Part shown: positions 55,068-64,000 of the stretch, piece by piece | Layout of the letters: each line of letters begins with the position of its first letter | Position numbering within the stretch: position 1 is the first letter of the stretch | From: Leguminivora glycinivorella | Taxonomy: Eukaryota > Arthropoda > Insecta > Lepidoptera > Tortricidae | Direction: 5' to 3' | Assembly (NCBI RefSeq): GCF_023078275.1 | Contig: NC_062974.1 | Span: 27,671,033-27,735,032, forward strand | DNA: 64,000 bases | Position numbers and translations under genes: made by a program | The notes under the pieces: model-generated | The model's input: only the letters and a program-made list of their open reading frames with translations | Told to the model about the DNA's origin: nothing | The model's database searches: none

Positions 55068-56287
55068 ACTTTGCAAACTCTAAAATTATATCATTGCATT
55101 TTTGTTTTAATTTAAGTATCTGAACACCTAAAAACCCTACATCTAAACCGCTTTTGCCTCAATTAAGTGCTTAGTTTACGACTAAATTCAACTACACAAT
55201 TACTGTAAAGCATTTAAACATTAATTAGGTACTCAAAGCAGTGGAAACGGATAATAGTCGTAATCGCCTCAGGTCAAGATTAAAACAATCACTGACAGCA
55301 GCTTATTATGTTGCAATTACTTGCACTCTGAACTATCACACTATGCTCCATTATTTATTTCTTTTTGTATGATAAAGGAGGATTAGTCACTGGTCCCACC
55401 AAAAGCGTGCGTTCAGCGATTATGATGCGTAAGCGTCTTCAACTCTTCATACCAACGAGAGATTTTCGGTCGGCGAAAACCAATAGGCTACTAGACTCGT
55501 ATCGAATTTAGCACATCAAGTTATTGTTTTCTGTAGTACTCGACTTAAGAAATCAATATTTATAGCTTGCGGGGATTAGAAGTGCGTGATGACTGCGTAT
55601 TTTTAATTAAAAATGTGTGTATGCTTTTTTAATTATGGACTCCGAAAACGGTGTTGGCCAATGGAGTGACGTCATATAATTCAAATCAACTGTGGAAATT
55701 AGAGGTACTAATCTAATCTCCATAGAAGCAACCTCTATTGTATTAAAATTCATAGTCGTTGCTCGGCTGTGACAATGTCAAATATTTTTCTAAACCGACT
55801 TACGTCATAATATTGTCTTCGGTTACCGCGATAGTTACTCATGAAATAAAACTATGGAAACGGATTAAATCGCGTATAATTCATACTTACGTACTTACGT
55901 ACTTACGTCATGTCATAGATTTTCTATAGATTAATATGGCTGATGTTTTTGCCTGATCACGTAAAAGTAAACTTTAAATTATTTTCTTGCGGGTTTTTAT
56001 GTCGTAATAAAATATGGTACTATTTTTTTTCGTTTAATTAGACAATAAATAATAATATAAGACATACTTTGAAATAGGGTCAAGTAGCCTATTCTGTGTC
56101 GATAGATTTGGGGACATCCTTATATGCAATTAAGGATTTTAAAAACTTTGAACCCCTTACAAGAACTGAAATAAACCCGTGCGTCAAGCGTATGCGTCTG
56201 TAATACTTTAAAAATGTTGTAGAAGAAAAAAGAATACGGTAAAGGTGCCTGCATTAAATTAAAGTATCTCTAGGCTAGAATCGTTTA
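55068..56287. other. no recognised gene
   Basis: AT-rich; contains small ACTTACGT repeats at 55890-55908. No phase-compatible exon of the host gene was seen. Confidence 0.35.
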
Positions 56288-56462
56288 TCCATACTAATAT
56301 TATAAATGGGAAAGTGTGTGTCTGTTTGTTTGTCCGTCTTTCACGACAAAACGGAGTAACGAATTGACGTGATTTCTTTAGTAGAGATTTAAAAGGGTGG
56401 AGTGTGACATAGGCTCTTTTTTGTCTCTTTCTAAAGTGAGCGAAGTCGCGGGAAAAAGCTAG
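56288..56462 (+). mobile_element. Lep1-like Helitron copy
   Basis: TCCATACTAATATTATAAAT start, GTGAGCGAAGTCGCGGG and AAAAGCTAG end, A/T insertion site. The inner AGTAGAGATTTAAAAGGG is diverged. Confidence 0.85.
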
Positions 56463-57215
56463 TAGACTATAGTAACATTTTAACATCGCTCTTACACTTG
56501 TTATGGTAAAAAAAAAACTATAAATGTCAAGTTCATCGCCGCATCGCGTTAACCAGCATCAAGCTGACCTCATCGATGGCGAACTCAATTACGTTTAATG
56601 GTTGAAAAGGCGGAGAAAATAAAAATGTGCAGTTTTCGAGGTGCAATATACCGCGCGCGGGCGGGTACGCGCCGCGCGGACTAACGATGCACTTTGGGAC
56701 AAATAAAAGAAGACTTATTGAGAATTTTGATTCAGCAGATATTTCAGTGTCGAAAGTATGAAGTTTCTTCCAACAAAATCAAAACTTATGAGTCTTATGA
56801 CACACATATGCTACTCATAATTCATATCGTATCTAGAATCTAGAATAAAACTCGTATTTACGTATTATAAATGTCATATAAAAGTCTTCACTGGGTGACA
56901 TTTGACCGTATTTTTGGATTTTTTTCTGAATCAGAATGGTTAGTACTATTGAGCTCCGGGTGGGTTTGAACGCACGACCTTCAGCACTTTTTGCCAATTT
57001 AAGGGTTAATTTTACTACACATAAAAACGACAAATTATTCATAAGTCAAACGGGCACACTATTTTGTACTATGTTATTACTGTTTATCAACAAATTCTTT
57101 TTTCTTTCAATTTTAGGGGTGCATAAAACTTTGATATATCTTAATATTATTAGATTTTGTGTCCAAAGATATGAATAAATTTATAACTTCATCAATGACA
57201 AATCGACAGACCGGG
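56463..57215. other. unassigned, with a CpG-dense patch
   Basis: Bases 56640-56685 (ACCGCGCGCGGGCGGGTACG) form a CpG-rich patch in AT-rich DNA. No open frame crosses it. Confidence 0.35.
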
Positions 57216-57332
57216 GGCCCGTTTCTCGAAAGGTACAAGCCTTGTATTACAAGTGCGCGAACTGTCAAATCGTATGGGTTGTCATGGAAACACACTTGTA
57301 ATACAAGCCTTGTACCTTTCGAGAAACGGGCC
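57216..57332. mobile_element. MITE, GGCCCGTTTCTCG family, copy 2
   Basis: A 117-base element, inverted relative to 4096-4229, with the same ends and CCGGG / CCGGA flanks (four of five bases matching). Confidence 0.8.
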
Positions 57333-57396
57333 CCGGATCAGACTTTTTGTGGCATATTACATTTCGCATTTATACGCACAAAAATTACATTTAAAT

Positions 57397-57568
57397 AACC
57401 TAACCACAAAATTAAAATTTTGAAAAACCCCCGACCGCGACCTAGTGGACCGATTTTCATGAAACATGGCTAAGAACACTCCCGACTAACACAGCTTTCA
57501 AATAAAAAAAACTAAATCGAAATCGGTTCACCCGTTCGGGAGCTACGATGCCACAGACAGACACACAC

Positions 57569-57615
<47 letters not shown>

Positions 57616-57661
57616 CGTCAAACTTATAACACCCCGTCGTTTTTGCGTCGGGGGTTAAAAA
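57397..57661 (+). repeat. family B repeat, copy 4
   Basis: Complete copy with a CAGA tract at 57554-57614 and CACCCCGTCGTTTTTGCGTC end. Confidence 0.85.
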
Positions 57662-57910
57662 AGCGACAATTCCATATGTTTTTAAGTAGGTACATAATAT
57701 TTCATAACATAACACACGTATTACTGGTTCATATTACTCAATAGGCTTACAAAACAGGACCGTGTATCATTTCCATTTACAAAAAGAAAGTGATTATCTT
57801 CCAGCCTATACGTTACGCACATGACATGCCTTCTCACGCCCAGAGGCGTCAACTGTGATGTTTGAGGCAAAAACGTGGACTAGCAGCCTAGCATGACCAA
57901 TGTTACAATA

Positions 57911-58034
57911 CGATGCAAGTGCGATAAATAAGAAATTCGAAACTAGTGACGATAAATTCAAACACGAACTTAGAGAGTGTTTTAAATCGACACGAATTTC
58001 GCATTACTTATTTGCACATGTATCGTACAACGTT
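57911..58034. mobile_element. MITE of the ACGATACAAGTGCG family, copy 1
   Basis: ACGATGCAAGTGCG at the left and GCACATGTATCGT at the right are inverted. The centre GAGTGTTTTAAATCGACACG matches 61983-62005. Confidence 0.65.
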
Positions 58035-58263
58035 TTCTACAGTACATATGGCTATTTCAATTTTTGACATCCCATGCACTGTAAAACATGTTCAAAGAAT
58101 GCGTTGGGTTTCTAGACTAAGTGTTCATTTCTCTTTCTTAAAAAAAACATCAGGTCATAGACGCTTGTATCTTTAGCGTAGAAATTCTTTGAGGCCCAAA
58201 ATTGTTGAACATTGCGTATATGGATACTTTTAGAGGTACAAAAGGAGTTCCTAGTGTTGCAGT

Positions 58264-58414
58264 TGCCGTAGCCGAATGGCATTTCTGCGACGCGAAATGA
58301 AAATGAAACGCCGCGAAAGGTAGTCTGGCTCTGTCGCGGCAATACGCAAGAGCGATAGAGATAGATATCTACGAGCGTTTCGATTCGTGAGCGTTTGTGC
58401 CATTTGGCTACGCA
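58264..58414. mobile_element. MITE, GCGTAGCCGAATGGCA family, copy 1
   Basis: Inverted ends TGCCGTAGCCGAATGGCA and TGCCATTTGGCTACGCA. Opposite orientation to the copy at 62571-62731 (shared GACAGAGCCAGACTA and AGATATCTA). Confidence 0.75.
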
Positions 58415-58767
58415 CCCAGTAATGTTAATTATATTTTAAGCATTTTGCGCACTCCTTTGTCAACTTGTAAAAACGTAATTTTTACTTTTGACAGCCAAGA
58501 TTTCTGTCCTCTGATTTTTGCAACATCATGCTATTGATACCAGTTCCTCATCTCCGCAAAGACACGCAATAATCTAGTAAGTAAATAAGCAAATGTAATG
58601 CAAACATATTGTAATGAAGCTTAGGCCTCCTCCATTAGAAATTTATTGGTTTCACTTTCATATTAGTTGGGAACTCCTCTTTTCTGTCACATCATAATAA
58701 GTACCAGCGTTACAATGAAAGAGGTGCTAATTTAACACAGACTGCTATAGCTTAATATCCGTGTTGT

Positions 58768-59388
58768 AAAAAATTAAAATTTTGAAAAAACCCCCGACCG
58801 CGACAGTACCTTAGACCGATTTTCATGAAACATGGCTAAGAACACTCCCGACTTACTCAGCTTTCAGACAAAAAAATCCAAATCGCTTCATCCGTTCGGG
58901 AGCTACGATGCCACAGACAGAGGTTTTTGCATTGCCAATTTTTGTTTGTCCTTGTACTCGTGCTTTTTGTTATGTCATTTTAGTTCCCGTAATGGCCGGA
59001 TGGCGCTAGATGTAGTCATATTTTAATGTACAGCTGTGAAGAGTCCGACCCGATAATATTGTGTAATAATGTAATGTCTGTTATAAGTCTTTGTTGTCTT
59101 TTGCATACTTTCTTTTTTGCTATTTTTTATTTTTATTAGTGTTGTATTCATAAATTGTTACCTGTCGTGATTGTTTTCACCGAATGGCCTCATCGGAAGA
59201 CCAGCGCTGGAAGTCGCCAGCAACATGCTGAGATGAGACCATTTCGTGGCACTTTTGTCTGTTAGCCTTTGTGTGTATGGTTACTTGTTTGTGTGTCGTT
59301 AATTTTTGTGTATATTATATTGTTATCGTCGTTGTTAAGTGCTTACGAATAAAAAAAATATTCTATTCTATTCTATTCAGACGCACAC

Positions 59389-59423
<35 letters not shown>

Positions 59424-59484
59424 CGTACACAGACAGACACATCACACTAATAACACCCCGTCGTTTTTGCGTCGGGGATAAAAA
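58768..59484 (+). repeat. family B repeat, copy 5, split by a retroposon
   Basis: Left part 58768-58921 (to CGATGCCACAGACAG) and right part 59379-59484 (from AGACGCACACACAG to CACCCCGTCGTTTTTGCGTC). Between them lies the insertion at 58922-59378. Confidence 0.8.
58922..59378 (+). mobile_element. retroposon 3' end with (ATTCT)n tail
   Basis: Inserted in the CAGA tract of the surrounding repeat. It ends AATAAAAAAAATATTCTATT followed by CTATTCTATTC. It resembles an LINE 3' untranslated region; no protein remains. The block GGCCGGATGGCGCTAGATG is at 58994. Confidence 0.65.
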
Positions 59485-59933
59485 TCATATCTTTTATTAT
59501 TTTACTACACCAGCCTGTAACTATTTTTTTTAAATTCTTAAATAATTTTGAATTTTAAAATTTTGTCTCTGAATGTTTCTTAGTTCTGTGTAACTTTTAT
59601 TTAGCTAGACTTTTTTTACTATATTTTTTCATCCACATGAAGTTCAAATTGTTACTTAATAACATAGTACATAATAGTAACTTTACTACGGTTACAATAA
59701 AACCTGCATTTGCATCTGTTGAGAGATCAAAATATGTCTTTGCAATTGTACAAGCGTTGGTGAACTCGGTCACATTGTCACCAATGTGTCAACCTGTCAA
59801 GTAGGTCAAACAGGTGCGAACTATCTTGCGCAAAGGGCATCTTAGTTCTGAACGATGATTGTTTAAGTAAACATCAACCGATTATTTTTACAAGCTTTTA
59901 TTCAACTTGCCTTGTTAATATGTTAGTTTGTAG

Positions 59934-60131
59934 TACGATACAAGTGCGAAAAAAGGAAGTTCGAAACGAGTGGCGATAAATTAAAACACGACCGAATCGA
60001 CACGAGTTACGAATTTCCTTTTCGAACGTGTATCATACTGAAGTATCGACCTGACATTATGGTTCCTGGTTCATTAGAACCACTTCTCGCACTAGTGCGT
60101 AAAAAATTACCTACCATCTGTACTGAAAAAT
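59934..60131. mobile_element. MITE of the ACGATACAAGTGCG family, copy 2
   Basis: GTACGATACAAGTGCG left end; CTTTTCGAACGTGTATCAT inner right end; then CACTTCTCGCACTAGTGCG and CATCTGTACTGAAAAAT. Confidence 0.7.
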
Positions 60132-60479
60132 ATTTTGATAGTGATATTTTGAAACGAATTTGGTCGGTCTCTATTAAATTGTCCGCCATTGTACATTGTA
60201 AGAGGTCATAAAATGCACTGTCGCGCCGCTGCGGATCATATTCGTACCATATTTATACTCCTTTTTTTGTATGTGTGTGTGAATCGCAAACCGTGGGAAA
60301 GTGTAAAAATAGAATTTTATACTCAGAATACAGAAAATATATGAATCTTCGGCTATATTTTGAGAGTAGATCATGTAGAAAATACAGAGAGCCACTTTTA
60401 TACGCATATGACCAAAGTATTTAAAAACATGTCTAGCACAGAGAACCTCCTATAGAGTAGCAATCTTGTATATTTTGTT

Positions 60480-61080
60480 CGCGATACGAGTCACCAGTGT
60501 TTGGGGTGCGAGGAGCGGGCGGGGAATGTGTTAAGCGCGCTGTGATTGGCCGTTTCAAGGACGGCGGGCAGTCGCGCCAGATGAAAAGGGACAGAAGTAT
60601 GACTGTCCCTCTACTGACGCGTAAGTGGCCAATGTAAGTTGACCTATGCCGGCTCTGAATAAATTATAAATATGAATAATTTGTGAAATGTAATGCCGTC
60701 TGTTTTTAAATTTGAGCTTCTTGTTACCTTTCCACACCATTTCACACTACAGGTGGACATCTTTAAGGCATCAAAATACCCTTTTCCAATTTTTTAGTGC
60801 GAAAAACACGCGCTGCTTTCGGGTCTGTTACTTGGTCGATACTGATCGGGCACGGCGAGCGCCCGCGCTTATATCAGTGCAAATACTAGGAAGGCTGGCG
60901 ACCGCGAGTCGTCTTGTAATGGATGTCTATAGGGGTTGGTCTGTGATGTCTAGGCACTGATTTAAACTTTCACGATTATTAAAATCGGGCCTTAATCGCG
61001 TATAACTACATATAAACTTACCTCCAACGTTTCAGGGACGGCGTTGTCTCCGTTGTCTCGGAGTCTTCTCCGTACATGTC
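60480..61080. repeat. mixed repeat debris, with Penelope-like terminal piece
   Basis: 60530-60620 has a CpG-rich block (GTGATTGGCCGTTTCAAGGA). 60957-61075 matches the terminus and arm of the Penelope-like fragment (CACTGATTTAAACTTTCACG; CTCCAACGTTTCAGGGACGG). Confidence 0.5.
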
Positions 61081-61215
61081 TAGGGATTTTTTTTTTTAAT
61101 TAATAACTTTTAGAAAGCCTCTGAGCAGTTTAGTTAAACAAAAACAAACATCGTTGTCACAATAGGCTTTAATTTTAGTGCGTGTCCACGTGTAGAGTGA
61201 TAAGAGAGAAGTATA

Positions 61216-61585
61216 TGTGGTGACAAAGATTGAGATGGGCATGTTAAGGTGGTTCGGGCATGTAGAGAGGATGGATGAGAGGAGATTAACGAAGAAAGTA
61301 TATGAAAAAAGAGTGGAAGATTCTTTATGTAGATAATTATGTGTTTACCATGAATAAACTATTGAATCTGATTGAATCTGAATCTGGAAGGGTCAGTTGG
61401 AAGTGGGAGACCTAGACGAACTTTTCTTGATCAAATCGGGGAAATATTGCAAAAAGGCCAGGTCAGAAGTACTCGAAACCAACAAGCGTGTATGAGAAAA
61501 GTGTGTGAAGCGAAAGTGGTTTGTCAGGATCGTAGTAAATGGAAATCCGTGATCTCTGCCTACCCCTCTGGGAAACAGGCGTAAT
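61216..61585 (+). pseudogene. LINE C-terminal fragment, interrupted
   Basis: First part (61222-61320) reads KIEMGMLRWFGHVERMDERR then LTKKVYEKRVE. After about 65 foreign bases the protein resumes as SGRPRRTFLDQIGEILQKGQ and ends KWKSVISAYPSGKQA with a stop at 61582. GHVERM, GRPRRT and W...I.AYP are typical of the end of certain non-LTR reverse transcriptases. The insertion (61321-61388) contains AATCTGATTGAATCTGAATC. Confidence 0.75.
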
Positions 61586-61917
61586 TGTATGTGTGTTGTA
61601 TGTATGTTCATTGGCAATTCTAGTTCTTAAATAAAAACCCTCAGATGAAGCTTACGCATTATGGTGAAACCGCATTGTCTCCGACCTTATTATTGCACAA
61701 TGGCATATATGTATGAGACAGTACATATTCACATCATTGAATACTTTCATCTGGCTGTTATCTGAGAAAACTGCTTTCCAGATTATGGAAAATCTGATCA
61801 ATTGTCGGAAGTCGGATGAAAATGTGATATAATATATGATTTTTAATTTTATTAATTATGGTAGAATTCAAATCTTTTTCTTTTCCTTCTGAAAATACGC
61901 AATATAATAGTACATTA

Positions 61918-62138
61918 CGATACAAGTGCGTAAAAAAGGAAGTTCGAAACGAGTGGCAATAAATTAAAACACGACCGAAGGGAGTGTTTTAAATCGACAC
62001 GAGTTACGAATTTCCTTTTCGCACGTGTATCGTACGAAGTTTTTCAGTACAGATGAGCCTCCGAAGTTTCGACCTGGCATATAATGAACCACTTCTCGCA
62101 CTAGTGCGTAAAAAAAACACCATCTGTACTGAAAAATA
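61918..62138. mobile_element. MITE of the ACGATACAAGTGCG family, copy 3 (fullest)
   Basis: Left palindrome ACGATACAAGTGCGTAAAAA to TTTTCGCACGTGTATCGT (61918-62035) followed by a second inverted pair, TTTTTCAGTACAGATG at 62040 and CATCTGTACTGAAAAA at 62121. Confidence 0.75.
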
Positions 62139-62445
62139 GGTTACTTAATGTATGCAATGTGCAAGTTGTAGAATATTTTCAAAGTTTGTAAGTTACTGGA
62201 CATTTTTTTGAGAAACATTTAATGCAAATTTCAATTGAGAACATTCTCTTCAAGATTAGGTTTTATCACGCAATGTTCTCAACAGTTGACGATCGCTTAA
62301 TTTGATGTTTGAGTTACACACTGGCGATGGCGTTTAATTATGCATTCTTCATATGCTATACAGATGAACTCTAAAGCTTGGCAAAAAATATGCGAAGAAC
62401 AATACCGAGATTTTTTCATGAGAATATTCACAATTTTAGAAACTT

Positions 62446-62466
62446 CTCTCTCTCTCTCTCTCTCTT
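62446..62466. repeat. TC microsatellite
   Basis: About ten TC units. Confidence 0.9.
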
Positions 62467-62570
62467 TGCTGAATTACTAGCTCATCAGATGCAAATATTA
62501 TGTACTTGTCTGCAAGCATGGACCATATACCGTGATTGACATAGCCCATATATAAAAGTGCACCCCTGGG

Positions 62571-62731
62571 TGCGTAGCCGAATGGCACAAACGCTTACGA
62601 AACGCTCACGAAACGAAACACTCGTAGATATCTATCTCTATCGTTCGTGCGTATTGGCGCGACAGAGCCAGACTAACTGGCGCGGCGTTTCGTTTTCGTT
62701 TGGCGTCGGAGAAATGCCATTCAGCTACGCA
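62571..62731. mobile_element. MITE, GCGTAGCCGAATGGCA family, copy 2
   Basis: Inverted ends TGCGTAGCCGAATGGCA and TGCCATTCAGCTACGCA (one mismatch). Confidence 0.8.
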
Positions 62732-62759
62732 CGCTGAAATGTATGGGCTTTTTCGGAAT

Positions 62760-62990
62760 AAAACAAGATGGCGCTGTTTCGCAGCCTGGAAGTAGTAAAA
62801 ATCATATTTTCCCAAATATTTTGGCGTGTTTTTTATGTTTTATAAGAATAAATGACATATTTCTTTATTTTGATATCATTATAAGTATACCGTCAATACA
62901 CATTTCGAAAAAAAAAATTGTAGGCATCATCACTATCATCAGTGTAGTTATGAGCATTTGATAGGTGGCGCTAAATAATTGAAGTACGAT
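62760..62990. repeat. repeat carrying the empty MITE site
   Basis: GTTTCGCAGCCTGGAAGTAG to AATATTTTGG and later ATAGGTGGCGCTAAATAATT align with 4080-4095 plus 4230-4320 and 4668-4700, without the two MITEs found there. Confidence 0.7.
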
Positions 62991-63008
62991 TCTTTTGAAT
63001 ATTGTCAA

Positions 63009-63187
63009 TCCATACTAATATTATAAATGGGAAAGTGTGTGTGTCTGTTTGTTTGTCCGTCTTTCACGGCAAAACGGAGCGACGAATTGACATTATTTTT
63101 TAAGTGGAGATAGTTGAAGGGATGGAGAGTGACATAGGCTACTTTTTGTCTCTTTCTAACGCGAGCGAAGCCGCGGGCAAAAGCTAG
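63009..63187 (+). mobile_element. Lep1-like Helitron copy, near consensus
   Basis: TCCATACTAATATTATAAAT start; GCGAGCGAAGCCGCGGGC and AAAAGCTAG end; A/T insertion site. Confidence 0.88.
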
Positions 63188-63586
63188 TCCTTGCTCGAAG
63201 ATTCAAAAATTCTACACAAGTTACATAAACTAGCCCTTCTAGCAATTATCGATTACTGACACCAACGACCTGGCAAAATAAATACTGTTGCATCTTCGCA
63301 CCTATTATATAAGGACCAGTGTCATCATTACTGTTTGGTGTAACCAATACTTGCGAGATTAGTTGTTGCTTTTACAGCCTAGCAAAGAGTATAAAATAAT
63401 AGGGGCGCCACCATCTATGTCAACCGTTTTGCATGTGGCAACTATTGAGCCACTTTTGAATGAGAAACGTAAGTGTTGCTATGTTAAAAAATTTAGTTAC
63501 ATTTATTATTTTTTGCCAAGGTGTGGTACTCCATATAAAACTTTATAATGTACCTATACTAAGAAAACATTTTCATTTTTCATTTT
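63188..63586. other. unassigned; splice-like segment considered
   Basis: CTTTTACAG at 63370-63378 and AAACGTAAGT at about 63467 bracket an open segment (PSKEYKIIGAPPSMSTVLHV), but the phase does not fit exon D. No gene call is made. Confidence 0.3.
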
Positions 63587-63787
63587 CCCCCGACCGCGAC
63601 ATAGTAGACCGATTTTCATGAAACATGGCTAAGAACACTCCCGACTAAGTCAGCTTTCCGACAAAAAAAAAAATAAATTTAAATCGGTTCATCCGTTCGG
63701 GAGCTACGATGCCACAGACAGACACACACACAGACAGACAGACACGTCAAACTTATAACACCCCGTCGTTTTTGCGTCGGGGGTTAA
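63587..63787 (+). repeat. family B repeat, copy 6
   Basis: CCCCCGACCGCGACATAGTA to CACCCCGTCGTTTTTGCGTC with a short CAGA tract. It lacks the first 25 bases of the family. Confidence 0.8.
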
Positions 63788-64000
63788 TAAAAACGAAACT
63801 GGTTTTCTTAAAAAGGTTCCGGCTCTCGATAAGTAATCAGTGAGCAGTGAAAACTTGCAAATCTTGAAACACCGGGCCAATAAAAGTTATAAAAAACATC
63901 AACAGGACTTTCATAATTTCATGACTCATGAGTTACCTGACTAAATCTGTTTGGCAGATATTATTATCTTACATGATAAAAATATGTTGGTAAATTATTT

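Noticed and set aside
63363..63548. Possible next exon of the host gene (63379-63470)
   Set aside because: Borders look splice-like, but the phase does not fit the one leftover base of exon D.

Overview
The window looks like a piece of a lepidopteran (moth or butterfly) nuclear genome. It is AT-rich and full of repeats I associate with Lepidoptera: five Lep1-type Helitron copies (TC...CTAG ends), a tRNA-derived SINE in five copies, short repeats with internal CAGA/TCTG tracts, many foldback MITEs, a mariner, non-LTR retrotransposon debris, a Penelope-like element and a large BEL/Pao block. There are no prokaryotic features. Family names come from memory of motifs; no database was searched.

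Host genes. Four short GC-rich exons on the + strand (23146-23244, 23919-24019, 26508-26651, 46372-46455) have good AG/GT borders. The last three join in one open frame, and together they look like the middle of a larger gene whose first and last exons were not found. A decayed second copy of the third exon lies 50 bases downstream of it (about 26694-26808). A possible small host membrane protein is at 2502-2741, and an exon with a THAP-type start is at 20187-20322.

Layout. 1-8140: a 1.36 kb foldback element with repeated internal motifs, the possible small gene, a near-perfect palindrome and several MITEs. 8143-15288: an element with about 315-base inverted ends, its right end split by a 4.6 kb insertion that itself holds nested LINE pieces. 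15.3-23.1 kb: short repeats. 23.1-26.8 kb: host exons A-C, with a mariner in the intron between B and C. 27.5-45.1 kb: a 17.6 kb BEL/Pao compound array in the intron between exons C and D, made of two tail-end copies, an inverted copy and a gag-pol copy, joined at short filler sequences. 45.4-64 kb: exon D, a Penelope-like fragment between identical 117-base inverted arms, a 151-base-arm foldback, and many Helitron, SINE and MITE copies.

The host gene runs on the + strand, while the BEL block (mostly) and the mariner run on the - strand. Apart from the host exons, the coding capacity here belongs to mobile elements, and every element copy seen is truncated, frameshifted or rearranged.
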